Shown: positions 10,243-19,125, counted from the first letter of the stretch. The stretch: DNA of 64,000 nt from Sphingomonas palmae (GCF_900109565.1 NZ_FNZZ01000004.1:310001-374000), one strand, 5' to 3'. Notes: generated by a model not told the origin, from the sequence alone. A program made the numbers and translations.

Positions 10243-10959
10243 GTGAGCGCACGTCGGGTTATCGCTGGCAGCATGGGGATCGCGCTCGTCGCGGGTGCCT
10301 TTGCCGTCGCGCCCGCGTTTGGTGCGGCGGAAACGGCTCCGCGCAGCGTCAAACGCTTCGTCGCGCCGCGCGTAGCGGGCACCTTTACCCCCGCCGCCGC
10401 CGACCCGAAGCTCGCGGCGTTGTTCGCGCGCAGCGGCCTCGACGCGAGCGGGTTCAGCTTCACGCCGTCCGAGTCGCGTAGCGGCAACCGCTCGGTAACC
10501 GTCGCGGTGCGCGCACGCTCGACGTTGGCGCCGACGCGCGACAACAGCCGCCTCGCCGCGGTCGTGCCCAGCCCGACGGTCGGCCTGGCGCCGATCGCGT
10601 ACAATCTGGGCGTCTCGGTCGGCTGGAAGCGCTTCGCGGTTGCTGCCGACACGGCGAAGGTCGATCTCGCCGCGACGCCGGGTGGACGCCAGTCATCCGA
10701 CGTGTCGCTCAGCTACGTGGGTAACGCGATCTCGGGACAGCTTCGCGCGACCGCCGACCGCGCGCTCGCGGGCACTCCCAGCTTGATTGCCGAGCGGCCC
10801 AGCTACTCGCTCGATCTGGGTGGTTCCTACTCGCTGACGCGTAACATCGATCTGACCGCGGGCATGCGCTACAAGAGCGAGCGTGAGCGGCTGACGCGGC
10901 GTGAGGACGATCGCCACGACAGCCAAGCGGTCTATGTCGGGACTGCCTTCCGCTTCTGA
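10243..10959 (+). CDS. predicted outer-membrane beta-barrel protein, unknown function
   Basis: I do not recognise the family. The 238-residue product has a signal peptide (MSARRVIAGSMGIALVAGAFAVAPAFGAA cleaved near AFGA) followed by a charged segment. The C-terminal half consists of alternating polar/hydrophobic strands (VSLSYVGNAISGQLRATAD, YSLDLGGSYSL, NIDLTAGMRYKSE). It ends VYVGTAFRF, and a terminal phenylalanine is the usual signature of BAM-assembled barrels. The GTG start has GAGGGG upstream. About eight strands would fit, as in small porin-like barrels. It faces a TenI-like gene across a hairpin. Confidence 0.7.
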   Translation: MSARRVIAGSMGIALVAGAFAVAPAFGAAETAPRSVKRFVAPRVAGTFTPAAADPKLAALFARSGLDASGFSFTPSESRSGNRSVTVAVRARSTLAPTRDNSRLAAVVPSPTVGLAPIAYNLGVSVGWKRFAVAADTAKVDLAATPGGRQSSDVSLSYVGNAISGQLRATADRALAGTPSLIAERPSYSLDLGGSYSLTRNIDLTAGMRYKSERERLTRREDDRHDSQAVYVGTAFRF

Positions 10960-10968
10960 TCGATCGGC

Positions 10969-10988
10969 CCGGTAAGGTCGCATACCGG
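10969..10988. terminator. hairpin between convergent genes
   Basis: CCGGTA, 8-base loop, TACCGG: an exact 6-bp stem in the 29-base gap between two convergent genes. It could stop transcription in both directions. There is no clear U-tract, so confidence is low. Confidence 0.35.
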
Positions 10989-11537
10989 TTACCTCAGCCA
11001 GGCATCGATCGCCGCATAGCCGTGAAAGCCGCTTAGTTTTCGAAAGCGCCGCTCGTCCATGCCGCCGAGCGCGATCAGCGGTACACCTGCGACACGTCCG
11101 ATCACGCGCGCGCGTCGCTCACCCAGATGCTTGTCACCCGGATGAGAGCGCGTGGCGAATACGGGCGAGACGAACACCGCCGCAGCACTCGCCTGCCGCG
11201 CGCGTCGCGCCTGCGCGACCGAGTGCACCGGCCAGGACACGATGCTGCCACCGTTCTGACCGTGCGTGCCCTGCTCTCCCGCCATCCGCTTCATGCCCGC
11301 CCGGATCAGTACCAGCCCGCGTGATCGCGCCACCCGTCGCACGCGCGCGAACAAGCGTCGTCGTTCTAGGGGTGCCAGCGAATAATGGCGGAATATCACG
11401 CCGCCCCCGCGCGGCAGTCTGGCCAACGCGCGCCATAGTTCGTCACCCATGCGCTCGTCCGTCATCAGCCAACGTGTCGGCAACACGAGCAGGCGCTTCC
11501 CCGCTCGTGGCGGTCGGCAAGGGTGGCGAGTGCGCAT
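10989..11537 (-). CDS. thiamine phosphate synthase / TenI-like protein
   Basis: The 182-residue product has ThiE/TenI features in order: WLMTDERMGDELWRAL, GGGVIFRHYSL, a FVSPVFATRSHPG strand that fits the phosphate-binding SPVFxTxSHPG motif, and a final PLIALGGMDERRF. It is shorter than E. coli ThiE (211). ThiE catalyses joining of HMP-PP and thiazole phosphate, whereas TenI homologues are aromatases, so the activity is uncertain. I chose the ATG at 11537, which leaves a 22-base divergent gap to yggS; the frame runs 55 codons further upstream, through yggS. No other thiamine genes are nearby. Confidence 0.75.
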   Translation of the reverse strand: MRTRHPCRPPRAGKRLLVLPTRWLMTDERMGDELWRALARLPRGGGVIFRHYSLAPLERRRLFARVRRVARSRGLVLIRAGMKRMAGEQGTHGQNGGSIVSWPVHSVAQARRARQASAAAVFVSPVFATRSHPGDKHLGERRARVIGRVAGVPLIALGGMDERRFRKLSGFHGYAAIDAWLR

Positions 11538-11559
11538 CGCCACGCTTATAGCCCGCGCG

Positions 11560-12276
11560 ATGCCCTTCGACGAACCCTCGCTTGCCCCGCGCCCCAAGCC
11601 GCGCGTCCGGGATGATCGTTCTCCGGCCGAGCGGCTCGTCGACCTGCGCGTACGGATCGACAAGGCCGCCACCAGCGCGCGCCGCGATTGCGCCGACGTC
11701 ACGCTGATCGCGGTATCGAAGACCCACCCGGCAGACGCGATCGAGCCGCTGCTCGCCGCCGGTCAGCGCGACTTCGGCGAAAATCGCGTCCAGGAAGCCG
11801 AGGCGAAATGGCCCGTCCTGCGCGAGCGTTATCCCAACACGCGGCTTCATCTGATCGGACAGCTTCAATCGAACAAGGCGCGTGACGCGGTACGCCTCGC
11901 TGATGCGATCCACGTCGTCGATCGCCCGTCGCTCGTCACCGCGCTCGCGCGCGCGATGGAGCAGGAGGACCGACGGCCCGACTGCTTCATTCAGGTCAAC
12001 ATCGGCGACGAACCGCAGAAGGGCGGCTGTGCGATCGCAGACCTGCCTGAATTGCTCACGCAAGCACGCGATGCCGCTCTACCGGTCGCCGGGCTAATGT
12101 GCCTGCCGCCTGCCAGCTTGGAGGCGGCACCCTATTTCGCCTTACTAGCAAAGCTCGCGCGCGATCACGGGCTGGCCGGGCTCAGCATGGGCATGTCGGA
12201 CGATTACGACACCGCGGTAACGCTCGGCTCCACCCATGTCCGGGTCGGCTCTGCCCTGTTCGGCCATCGCGCATGA
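11560..12276 (+). CDS. YggS/PLPHP family pyridoxal-phosphate homeostasis protein
   Basis: This is a fold-type III alanine-racemase-like barrel that binds PLP and buffers it, with no known enzymatic activity. The PLP lysine is K54 in LIAVSKTHP. Later hallmarks are RDFGENRVQEAEAKW, LIGQLQSNKA and LSMGMSDDYDTAVTLGSTHVRVGSALFG, which holds the phosphate. The 238-residue length is typical. The ATG at 11560 is the likely start; the longer open frame overlaps the divergent neighbour. The stop overlaps the next start as ATGA. Confidence 0.93.
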   Translation: MPFDEPSLAPRPKPRVRDDRSPAERLVDLRVRIDKAATSARRDCADVTLIAVSKTHPADAIEPLLAAGQRDFGENRVQEAEAKWPVLRERYPNTRLHLIGQLQSNKARDAVRLADAIHVVDRPSLVTALARAMEQEDRRPDCFIQVNIGDEPQKGGCAIADLPELLTQARDAALPVAGLMCLPPASLEAAPYFALLAKLARDHGLAGLSMGMSDDYDTAVTLGSTHVRVGSALFGHRA

Positions 12277-12935
12277 GGTTCGCAGGCCTCCTGTTCGATT
12301 TCGACGGCGTCCTGATCGAGAGCGAGGCGGCGGGTAATCGTCAGATTGCCGCATTCCTGACCGATATCGGCCATCCGACCACGCCCGAGCAGTCGATGGC
12401 GAACTTCATGGGACTGTCGGGGATCGACTTCCGCGGCGCGGTCGAGCGCTGGATCGATGGGCCGCTACCCGACAGCTTCCACACCGCGCGCGCCGAAGAG
12501 GATGCGCGCTGCATCGCTGAGGGGATCGAGGAGGTCGCGGGAGCGGTTGCGTTCGTGCGCAGGCTGCCCGCCGATTTACCCAAGGCGGTCGTGTCGTCGA
12601 GCAACACGCGCTGGCTCCACGCCCATCTCGCGCATCTGGGCCTGAGCGACGCATTCGGCGACCACGTTTACTCGGGCGCGGAGCATGTCACGCGCGGCAA
12701 ACCCGCTCCTGATCTGTACCTCTATGGTGCCGAGCGGCTCGGCGTGCCGATCGAGCGCTGCGCGATACTGGAAGACTCACCCGTCGGTGCGACCGGAGCG
12801 GTGGCGAGCGGAGGTTACGTCATCGGCCTGGTCGCGGGCACGCATTGCGCGCCCGGTCACGCCGAACGGCTAAGCGCGATCGGTGTCGACGCGATCGCGC
12901 GCGACTTCGACGAGGTGAGCGCGCTTATCGCCTGA
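12273..12935 (+). CDS. HAD-superfamily hydrolase (phosphatase / beta-phosphoglucomutase-like)
   Basis: The 220-residue protein starts MRFAGLLFDFDGVLIESE, with the nucleophile D9 and acid D11 of HAD motif I. Motif II is VVSSSNTR, motif III is the lysine in TRGKPAPDLY, and motif IV is AILEDSPVG. An alpha-helical cap follows motif I, as in the beta-phosphoglucomutase/phosphoglycolate phosphatase subfamily. The substrate cannot be told from sequence. It overlaps yggS by 4 bases and converges with the YdcF gene, overlapping it by 11 bases. Confidence 0.88.
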   Translation: MRFAGLLFDFDGVLIESEAAGNRQIAAFLTDIGHPTTPEQSMANFMGLSGIDFRGAVERWIDGPLPDSFHTARAEEDARCIAEGIEEVAGAVAFVRRLPADLPKAVVSSSNTRWLHAHLAHLGLSDAFGDHVYSGAEHVTRGKPAPDLYLYGAERLGVPIERCAILEDSPVGATGAVASGGYVIGLVAGTHCAPGHAERLSAIGVDAIARDFDEVSALIA

Positions 12936-13434
12936 TCAGCGCCCACGCGCCTGCAACGGCGTCGTAGGGAAGGGCGAGCGCCTCGCGTACGTAGGCGCGA
13001 GCCCTGCGCCTGGCGGGGCGGTGACCGTGATCGAGCCGGGCGCCCATCGTCCTCACGCCGAACAGCCGCAACAGCATGCGCGCGCGTGGTTGATGCCAAT
13101 TGTCGGTGCAGGCGACGCAGCGTGCGATGCCATTCGACCGTGCGTAATCGGCCGCAGCACGCGCGGTTTGCAACGTGTCGCGACTTTCCTCGTCGAGCAC
13201 CAGGCGATCAGCGGCGACCGTGTCGCGCAGACCCCGCGCGATCACCGACGCCTCCGATGAACCCTCGTCACCGATCGCACCCGAGCAGAACACGATCGCC
13301 TCGGGCGAGCGCGCCGCCAGATGCCGCGCCAGTTCAATCCGCCCCGCGAGCGCGCCGCTGGCGCGCCCGTCCGCGCGCACCGCCGCGCCGAACACGACGA
13401 CCAGTGGATCAGAGCTGATGGCCGGTCCGGTCAC
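12925..13434 (-). CDS. YdcF/DUF218 family protein
   Basis: The 169-residue product shows the DUF218 (YdcF-like) pattern: a beta strand LVVVFGAAVRADG, then AIVFCSGAI, the acidic DEESRDTLQTA and the signature CTDNWHQPRARML. Such proteins bind S-adenosylmethionine or act on envelope polysaccharide; the true function is unknown. I place the start at a GTG at 13434, which overlaps the ribA stop region by 26 bases. The frame is open further upstream but would run deep into ribA. A second member of this family is at 38727-39263. Confidence 0.78.
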   Translation of the reverse strand: MTGPAISSDPLVVVFGAAVRADGRASGALAGRIELARHLAARSPEAIVFCSGAIGDEGSSEASVIARGLRDTVAADRLVLDEESRDTLQTARAAADYARSNGIARCVACTDNWHQPRARMLLRLFGVRTMGARLDHGHRPARRRARAYVREALALPYDAVAGAWALIRR

Positions 13435-14464
13435 GCTTGGTGGCGAGGTAGCGTTCGTTATGCGGGTTTGTCGGCAAAAAGTGCGGTACGCGCTCAATCA
13501 CGCGCACGCCCGCTGCTTCAAGTCCCGCCACCTTCGCAGGATTGTTGGTCAGCAGTCGCACCTCGCCTTGCCCCAGCAGCGTCAGCATCCGCGCCGCCAC
13601 GCCGAAATCGCGCGCATCGATCGCGAAGCCCAGCCGCGTGTTCGCATCGACCGTGTCGAATCCCTGATCCTGCAAGGCATAGGCGCGCAGCTTGTTGATC
13701 AGTCCGATACCGCGTCCCTCCTGCCGCAGGTACAGCAGGATGCCCCAGCGACTCTCCTCGATCGCGTGGATTGCGGCGTGCAACTGCGGTCCACAGTCGC
13801 ATTTCAAGCTGCCGAGCACGTCGCCCGTCAGGCATTCGCTGTGGAGCCGCACCACCGGCGCACGCCCGTTCGGCTTACCGACGATCAGGGCGACGTGCTC
13901 GTCCGCGCTCTCGGGCGAGCGGAACGCAATGATTTCCGCGTCCTCCGCACCGTCAACGGGTAGCCTGGCGCGCACCGCGATCGAGAGTCGCGCTGCATCC
14001 TCGTGCGCCGCGATGTCGTCGGGCGTGATCGTCACCTCGGGATCAATGCCGTCGGTGAAGAAGGCCGGCAGCAACCCCGCGATCCGCGCCAGCTGCAGCG
14101 CCGCCGCGGTCGCGACCGGTCGCTGGTTCTCCAGCGTGCGGAACGGCCCCTTCAACGGGGTCGACAGATCGCGCTGCGGATCGGCGATCGCGGTCGCCAG
14201 CGCCATGTCGAACCACGGCGCACGCTCGATCACCACCGGCTGGTCGGGATCACCCGAGGCACGCTGGTTGAGGAGCTTGAGCGTCTCGGCGCGACCGCTC
14301 GAGATCAGCACGCCGTAATCGCCGGGTGCGAAGGCGCGCAATCGCCCCTCATCCGCCGTCTCGATCGCCAGCAGCGTCAGCGGTTCCTCACCCGGCGCCC
14401 GCAGCTCGATCGGCCAGCCGCGGCGCAGCGCGTCGATCGCCTTGGCTGCGGCGCGCGCGCTCAC
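13409..14464 (-). CDS. ribA: GTP cyclohydrolase II with a degenerate RibB-like N-terminal half
   Basis: RibA opens GTP to the first riboflavin intermediate. Residues 200-351 carry the complete catalytic half: SECLTGDVLGSLKCDCG with zinc ligands C211, C222 and C224, then LRQEGRGIGL. Residues 1-195 resemble a DHBP-synthase fold (AIDALRRGWPIEL, YGVLISSGRAETL), but the acidic DDEDREN metal site is absent, so this half is probably inactive. The GTG at 14464 overlaps the xth stop (GTGA). It lies 38 kb from the main riboflavin operon, whose RibBA shows the opposite degeneration. Confidence 0.9.
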   Translation of the reverse strand: MSARAAAKAIDALRRGWPIELRAPGEEPLTLLAIETADEGRLRAFAPGDYGVLISSGRAETLKLLNQRASGDPDQPVVIERAPWFDMALATAIADPQRDLSTPLKGPFRTLENQRPVATAAALQLARIAGLLPAFFTDGIDPEVTITPDDIAAHEDAARLSIAVRARLPVDGAEDAEIIAFRSPESADEHVALIVGKPNGRAPVVRLHSECLTGDVLGSLKCDCGPQLHAAIHAIEESRWGILLYLRQEGRGIGLINKLRAYALQDQGFDTVDANTRLGFAIDARDFGVAARMLTLLGQGEVRLLTNNPAKVAGLEAAGVRVIERVPHFLPTNPHNERYLATKRDRTGHQL

Positions 14465-15243
14465 CAGTCGAACTCGGTCATGATCGGCACGTGATCGCTG
14501 GGCTTGAGCCAGCTGCGGCAATCCTCAAACACCGTGTGCGCGCGCGCCTGTGCAGCAACATCGGCGGTCGCCCACATGTGATCGAGGCGGCGCCCTCGAT
14601 CGTTCTTCGTCCAGTCGGGCGAGCGATAGCTCCACCAGGTGTGCAGACGGGCAGGGGCGGGATGGAAGTGTCGTCCGAGATCGACCCAGGTGTTCGAGGC
14701 CTTGAAGGCGTCGAGCGCCTCGACCTCGACGGGGGTGTGGCTGACGACCTTCAGGAGCGCCTTGTGGCTCCACACGTCGGCAGGCAGCGGAGCGATGTTG
14801 AAGTCACCGGTTAGGATCGTCGGGCAGTCCAGCTTTTCGGACCAGCGCGTCATCCGCTCGACGAAATCGAGCTTCTGTCCAAATTTCGGGTTCACCTCCC
14901 GATCGGGCACGTCGCCGCCCGCGGGCACGTAGACGTTCTCCAACCGAACGCCGTTGGGCAGCCGCACGCCCAGGTGCCGCGCTTCCTTGTTCGCCTGCCA
15001 GTCGAGCCGGTCATCCTCGACTACCGGTACGCGCGACACGATCGCGACGCCGTGGTGCATCCGCTGACCGTGGAGCAGCACGTGCTCGTAGCCGAGCGCA
15101 CGGAACGTCTCGACCGGAAAATCGGCATCGATCACTTTGGTTTCCTGCAGGCACAACACGTCGGGCTGCGCCTCGCGCAGGAATTGCTCGACGATGTCGA
15201 TGCGAAACCGCACCGAGTTGATGTTCCAGGACACGATCTTCAC
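14461..15243 (-). CDS. xth: exodeoxyribonuclease III
   Basis: This is a base-excision-repair AP endonuclease with 3'-5' exonuclease activity. The protein starts MKIVSWNINSVR, with the metal-site asparagine in SWNINS. QETKVID gives the catalytic glutamate. ILTGDFNIAP holds the conserved Asp/Asn, RRLDHMWA the metal-binding region, and the C-terminal PSDHVPIMTEF the catalytic histidine. The 260-residue length is standard. The GTG at 15243 begins at the conserved N-terminus; an open frame continues 91 codons further upstream. The stop overlaps ribA. Confidence 0.94.
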   Translation of the reverse strand: MKIVSWNINSVRFRIDIVEQFLREAQPDVLCLQETKVIDADFPVETFRALGYEHVLLHGQRMHHGVAIVSRVPVVEDDRLDWQANKEARHLGVRLPNGVRLENVYVPAGGDVPDREVNPKFGQKLDFVERMTRWSEKLDCPTILTGDFNIAPLPADVWSHKALLKVVSHTPVEVEALDAFKASNTWVDLGRHFHPAPARLHTWWSYRSPDWTKNDRGRRLDHMWATADVAAQARAHTVFEDCRSWLKPSDHVPIMTEFDW

Positions 15244-15581
15244 GGCCGCGCGTGTAGCGGGGCGGGGAGGGGGCTGCCAAGGGGAGGGAGCGGCTTGCTT
15301 TGGCTGATCGGGAGCACGCCACCGGCAGGGCCTGCGTCGTCGGACGAGCCTTTGGCTCGCCGACCGTGCTTGGGCGTCTGGCACAGAGTGCCTGCGCCCT
15401 GCACAGAATGGCCCCCGCTCCGGGGGCAAGGAGCGAGGGCCGACCTGGCGTTCGTCACGCAGGCGGGATCGTGGAGGTTCGGGGCAACAGGGGGAAAAAT
15501 CCCCGATACGCCCCACGTCCGCAGGTCAGCTTCTAGGGCTACCAGCCTGTCGCGCAGATGAACGAACCCGTCCGGTTCCGT
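15244..15581. other. 338-base gene-free stretch between lolA and xth
   Basis: No convincing gene, RNA or binding site was found. A minus-strand frame at 15240-15458 is low-complexity and lacks a ribosome-binding site. Two short inverted repeats occur: GCCCCC/GGGGGC around 15412 and GAACC/GGTTC at 15564-15578; the second lies just after lolA and may terminate it. The stretch should also contain the xth promoter, which I could not locate. Confidence 0.5.
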
Positions 15582-16187
15582 TCAGCCGGCGCGTCCCTGC
15601 CTCCGGGGATCGTTCCAGCGGAACGTTCCGTCGCTCACCGGCTGGTTGAACTTCTGATTCGACAATCGAATCGTCGTGCGATTGCCCTGCGCGTCGAGCT
15701 GCACCCAGCCCTGCAGCATCAGTCCCGCCGGCGCACTCGCGTCGCGCGCGAACACCAGGTTGATGCGGCCGTACTCGGGGTGCTTGGCATCGTATCCCTC
15801 GACCGAGACGACGCGCGGGTCACCGCTCGGCACCACCTTGGCGAAGCGCGAGATGTCCTTGTTGGGGTCGAGCAGCACGCCCAGCGGCGAGTTGCCGATC
15901 GGCCAGCGCTGCACCTGCCGCACCGAGTGATCGATGAAGGTCAGCGCCTTTCCATCGCCGACGATCAGGATCGGCACGCCCTTCTGGTACTGGAAGCGGA
16001 TCTTGCCCGGCTTCTTCAGCGTCAGCGTGCCGGTCAGCACCTGTCCGTTGCGATCGGTCTGGCTGAACGCGGCGGTCATGGTGTTGACCGACTGCAGGTG
16101 CCGCTGGACCGCCGCCAGATCACCGCTCTGCGCCGCGGCGGGAACCGACGTTGCGACAAGCACGGCGAGTGGCAGAAAGGCTTTCAC
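15582..16187 (-). CDS. lolA: outer-membrane lipoprotein carrier protein LolA
   Basis: LolA ferries lipoproteins from the inner to the outer membrane. The 201-residue precursor starts MKAFLPLAVLVATSVPAAAQS, a clear signal peptide. The mature part has the family pattern SVNTMTAAFSQTDRNG, GTLTLKKPGKIRFQYQKG and a variable C-terminal region. The GTG at 16187 follows GGAGCG about 8 bases upstream, which decides the start over a longer frame. It lies alone on the minus strand between the terC and xth genes, with a possible hairpin terminator after the stop. Confidence 0.88.
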   Translation of the reverse strand: MKAFLPLAVLVATSVPAAAQSGDLAAVQRHLQSVNTMTAAFSQTDRNGQVLTGTLTLKKPGKIRFQYQKGVPILIVGDGKALTFIDHSVRQVQRWPIGNSPLGVLLDPNKDISRFAKVVPSGDPRVVSVEGYDAKHPEYGRINLVFARDASAPAGLMLQGWVQLDAQGNRTTIRLSNQKFNQPVSDGTFRWNDPRRQGRAG

Positions 16188-16293
16188 GATCGAACGCTCC
16201 GATGATTGCGGGAAGCCAGCAAGTGGCACGGCGGCATTGAACGCGCCGTGAACCCGGAGCGATCCCCGCCGCCGTTGGATACCCCGCGATTGA

Positions 16294-17001
16294 TCAGAAC
16301 AGCGACACGATCCCCGCGGTCTCCGCCGTTCCGGTCCAACCCTCGTAGATCATCTTGCCCGCGACGAACACGATCACGGCGAGGCCGATATACGCGATCC
16401 AGCGATGCTTGTTGATGATCCTGGCGATCAGGTTGGCCGCCAGCCCCATCAGCGCGACCGACAGCAGCAGGCCGATGACGAGGATGCCCGGATGCTCGCG
16501 CGCCGCACCCGCGACCGCGAGCACGTTGTCGAGGCTCATCGACACGTCGGCGACCGCGACCGCCCAGGCGGCGGCGGCGAAGCTCTTGGCGGGCCTGATC
16601 CCGGCCTGCTCCTCCGCCTCATGTGCGCCGCCCTCACGAATTTCGCGCCAGAACTTCCAGCTGACCCAAAGCAGCAGCAATCCGCCGGCGAAGATCAGCC
16701 CGACGATCCCCATCAACCACGTGACGATCAGCGCGAAGAAGATGCGCAGCACCAGCGCCGCGCCGATGCCGATCAGGATAACCTTGCGCCGGTCGGCCGC
16801 AGGCAATCCCGCCGCCAGCGCGCCGACGACGATCGCATTGTCGCCCGCCAGCACCAGATCGATCAGCAACACCTGCCCGAATGCCGCCAGCGCGGCGGGA
16901 TCGGACAGGTTGGAGAAATCGGCGACGACGTGTTGCCAGATGTCGGACAGCGATCCCGGCCCGGCAGCGGCCGCGGCGGAGAGAATGTGGGCGAGGATCA
17001 C
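16294..17001 (-). CDS. TerC/YjbE-family integral membrane protein
   Basis: The 235-residue protein has seven or so membrane segments. Two repeats carry acidic motifs: LLIDLVLAGDNAIVVGAL near residue 50 and VAVADVSMSLDNVLAVAG near residue 150, the duplicated DNxxVV/DNVLAV pattern of the TerC family. Some members export manganese or calcium, others give tellurite resistance, so the substrate is open. No yybP-ykoY riboswitch was visible upstream. It lies between rho and lolA on the same strand and is probably transcribed alone, since hairpins follow rho. Confidence 0.86.
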   Translation of the reverse strand: MILAHILSAAAAAGPGSLSDIWQHVVADFSNLSDPAALAAFGQVLLIDLVLAGDNAIVVGALAAGLPAADRRKVILIGIGAALVLRIFFALIVTWLMGIVGLIFAGGLLLLWVSWKFWREIREGGAHEAEEQAGIRPAKSFAAAAWAVAVADVSMSLDNVLAVAGAAREHPGILVIGLLLSVALMGLAANLIARIINKHRWIAYIGLAVIVFVAGKMIYEGWTGTAETAGIVSLF

Positions 17002-17131
17002 GCTGGCTGCTCCCGGTTCATCGCTGCGTCATAGCGGAACCATGCGCTGCGCCAAGCGGGTCAGACGCACTAGTCGGCGGCGTGATCCGCTCGACATGGT
17101 TTGATACAATGGTGGGCGGGCAGTGGCGCGC

Positions 17132-17148
17132 CGCGGGCGAAGCCCGCG
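17132..17148. terminator. GC-rich hairpin in the rho-terC gap
   Basis: CGCGGGC, loop GAA, GCCCGCG: an exact 7-bp stem. It lies between rho and terC, both minus-strand genes, and could end rho transcription. No U-tract is present. Confidence 0.35.
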
Positions 17149-17201
17149 TCGTCGGTCGGGTGCGTGCTGCGACGCCCCCGCCGGCCGAGCCGGTGCGAGT
17201 T

Positions 17202-17220
17202 CCGCGCCAGCATGGCGCGG
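17202..17220. terminator. GC-rich hairpin just after rho
   Basis: CCGCGCCA, loop GCA, TGGCGCGG: an exact 8-bp stem 12 bases beyond the rho stop. It is the best candidate for the rho terminator, though the following minus-strand sequence is not U-rich. Confidence 0.5.
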
Positions 17221-17231
17221 GCCGCACTCGG

Positions 17232-18488
17232 CTATTGATTCATGCTGTCGAAGAAATCGGCGTTGGTCTTCGAATCCTTCATCTTGCCGAGCAGGAACTC
17301 CATCGCATCGACGGTGCCCATCTGCATCAGGATGCGGCGCAGTACCCACATCTTCGACAGCTGCCCCTTGTCGACCAGCAACTCTTCCTTGCGCGTGCCC
17401 GACTTGCCGACGTCGATCGCCGGGAAGATGCGCTTGTCCGCCACCTTGCGGTCCAGCACGATCTCAGCGTTGCCGGTGCCCTTGAACTCCTCGAAGATCA
17501 CCTCGTCCATGCGGCTGCCGGTGTCGATCAGCGAGGTCGAGATGATGGTGAGGCTGCCGCCCTCCTCAATGTTGCGCGCCGCACCGAAGAAGCGCTTCGG
17601 CCGCTGCAGCGCGTTCGCGTCGACACCGCCGGTCAGCACCTTGCCCGAGCTCGGCACCACGGTGTTGTAGGCGCGGCCCAGACGCGTGATGTTGTCGAGC
17701 AGGATGACGACATCCTTCTTGTGCTCGACCAGCCGCTTGGCCTTTTCGATCACCATCTCGGCGACCTGGACGTGGCGCGTCGCCGGCTCGTCGAAGGTGG
17801 AACTCACCACCTCGCCGTTCACCGTACGCTGCATGTCGGTGACTTCCTCGGGCCGCTCGTCGATCAAAAGGACGAGCAGGAACACCTCGGGATGGTTGAT
17901 CGAGATCGCGCGCGCGATGTTCTGCATCATGATCGTCTTGCCGACGCGCGGGGGCGCCACGATCAGGCAGCGCTGCCCCTTGCCCAGCGGGGTGACGACG
18001 TCGAGCACGCGGCCCGACTTGTCCTTGATCGTCGGGTCCTCGATCTCAAGCTTCAACCGCTCCTCAGGGTAAAGCGGGGTGAGGTTGTCGAAGTTCACGC
18101 GCTGGCGCACGCGCTCCGGGTCCTCGAAATTGACCTGCGTGATCTTCACCAGCGCGAAATAGCGCTCGCCGTCCTTCGGCCCGCGGATCTCGCCCTCGAC
18201 CGTGTCGCCGGTACGCAGGCCGTGTTTGCGCACCTGGTTCGGGCTGACGTAGATGTCGTCGGGGCCGGCGAGGTAGTTCGCCTGCGCCGAGCGCAGGAAA
18301 CCGAACCCATCGGTGAGCACCTCGATCGTGCCCTCTCCCATGATCTGCTCGCCGTTCTCCGCCTGAACCTTCAGGATCGCGAACATCAGGTCCTGCTTGC
18401 GCAGCGTCGAGGCGCCCTCGACGCCCAGTTCCTCGGCCAGCTGGACGAGTTCGGCCGGAGCCTTCTTCTTCAGATCTTTCAGATGCAT
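17232..18488 (-). CDS. rho: transcription termination factor Rho
   Basis: Rho is the hexameric RNA-dependent ATPase that ends transcription. The 418-residue protein starts [22 protein letters not shown] (N-terminal helix bundle). It has the cold-shock-like primary RNA site (EGFGFLRS-type [15 protein letters not shown]), the P-loop [13 protein letters not shown], Walker [14 protein letters not shown] and [15 protein letters not shown]. The ATG at 18488 is the family start, though an open frame precedes it. Its leader contains several hairpins, in keeping with rho autoregulation elsewhere, but this is not demonstrated. hemJ and hemE lie upstream. Confidence 0.97.
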   Translation of the reverse strand: MHLKDLKKKAPAELVQLAEELGVEGASTLRKQDLMFAILKVQAENGEQIMGEGTIEVLTDGFGFLRSAQANYLAGPDDIYVSPNQVRKHGLRTGDTVEGEIRGPKDGERYFALVKITQVNFEDPERVRQRVNFDNLTPLYPEERLKLEIEDPTIKDKSGRVLDVVTPLGKGQRCLIVAPPRVGKTIMMQNIARAISINHPEVFLLVLLIDERPEEVTDMQRTVNGEVVSSTFDEPATRHVQVAEMVIEKAKRLVEHKKDVVILLDNITRLGRAYNTVVPSSGKVLTGGVDANALQRPKRFFGAARNIEEGGSLTIISTSLIDTGSRMDEVIFEEFKGTGNAEIVLDRKVADKRIFPAIDVGKSGTRKEELLVDKGQLSKMWVLRRILMQMGTVDAMEFLLGKMKDSKTNADFFDSMNQ

Positions 18489-18577
18489 GGTCGTCGGTCC
18501 GATGTGATCGGGTAGCAGGGAGAAGCTGGATCCGGCGGAAAAGGAAGTCGCTGGCGGAAACGCTGGGGGAGGCGGCA

Positions 18578-18593
18578 AGGCACGGGCGTGCCT
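18578..18593. other. hairpin in the rho leader
   Basis: AGGCAC, 4-base loop, GTGCCT: a 6-bp stem about 90 bases upstream of the rho start. It may be part of a structured leader. Function unknown. Confidence 0.3.
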
Positions 18594-18632
18594 CAACCGT
18601 GCGATCGACCTAAGATCGGCTGCCACCCGAGT

Positions 18633-18657
18633 CAAGCACGCGCTGCCGGCGTGCTTG
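18633..18657. terminator. hairpin between hemJ and rho
   Basis: CAAGCACGC, 7-base loop, GCGTGCTTG: an exact 9-bp stem immediately after the hemJ stop on the minus strand. It is a good candidate terminator for hemE-hemJ. No U-tract follows. Confidence 0.5.
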
Positions 18658-18663
18658 CTCCGA

Positions 18664-19122
18664 TCAGAACGGCTTCACGATCACCAGGATGACGATCAGC
18701 GTGACGGCGAGCGCGGGTATCTCGTTCATCATCCTGAGCGCCTTGTTCGACACGCCTGTGCGCCCGCGTGCCAGCTTCTTCGCGTAGCCGACCGCCCAGC
18801 CGTGATAGCCCGAAAGTGCTACGACGATCAGGAGCTTGGCGTGGAGCCAGCCCAGGCCCGGCACGCCCGCGAGCAACCCCGCGTTGATCGACAGCAGGAT
18901 GCCCAGCACCCACACGATCACCATCGCCGGCGTCAGGATGATCCGGCGCAGCTTGTTCTCGCGATCGGTCCAGCGCGCGGCCTCCGCGGGGTCGCCGAGC
19001 CCTTCCTGATGGTACACGAGGTAGCGCGGCAGCATGAACAGCCCCGCCATCCAGAAGATGACGAAGATCAGATGCGCGGCTTTGACCCACAGGTACGTCG
19101 CGCCCAGAAAACCCGGTTCCAT
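18664..19122 (-). CDS. hemJ: HemJ-type protoporphyrinogen IX oxidase
   Basis: HemJ is the membrane protoporphyrinogen oxidase used by most alphaproteobacteria in place of HemG/HemY. The 152-residue protein has four membrane segments. The first contains the conserved histidine of [18 protein letters not shown]. The later [17 protein letters not shown] and [20 protein letters not shown] are family-typical. It lies 3 bases after hemE in the same direction, so it shares the haem pathway and probably the transcript. Confidence 0.9.
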   Translation of the reverse strand: MEPGFLGATYLWVKAAHLIFVIFWMAGLFMLPRYLVYHQEGLGDPAEAARWTDRENKLRRIILTPAMVIVWVLGILLSINAGLLAGVPGLGWLHAKLLIVVALSGYHGWAVGYAKKLARGRTGVSNKALRMMNEIPALAVTLIVILVIVKPF

Positions 19123-19125
19123 GAC

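Noticed and set aside
15240-15458. A 72-codon minus-strand open frame before xth
   Set aside because: Low-complexity, Pro/Arg/Gly-rich, no ribosome-binding site; considered non-coding.
17002-17231. yybP-ykoY manganese riboswitch before terC
   Set aside because: terC genes elsewhere can have one. The gap has no matching motif; only GC-rich hairpins that more simply end rho.
16881-18515. A 544-codon open frame opposite rho
   Set aside because: It is a shadow of the rho gene: very high GC codons leave the opposite strand open, and its translation is rich in Arg/His/Asp without family likeness. The same applies to the long frames opposite the PBP gene (30168-31664), feoB and kinase genes.
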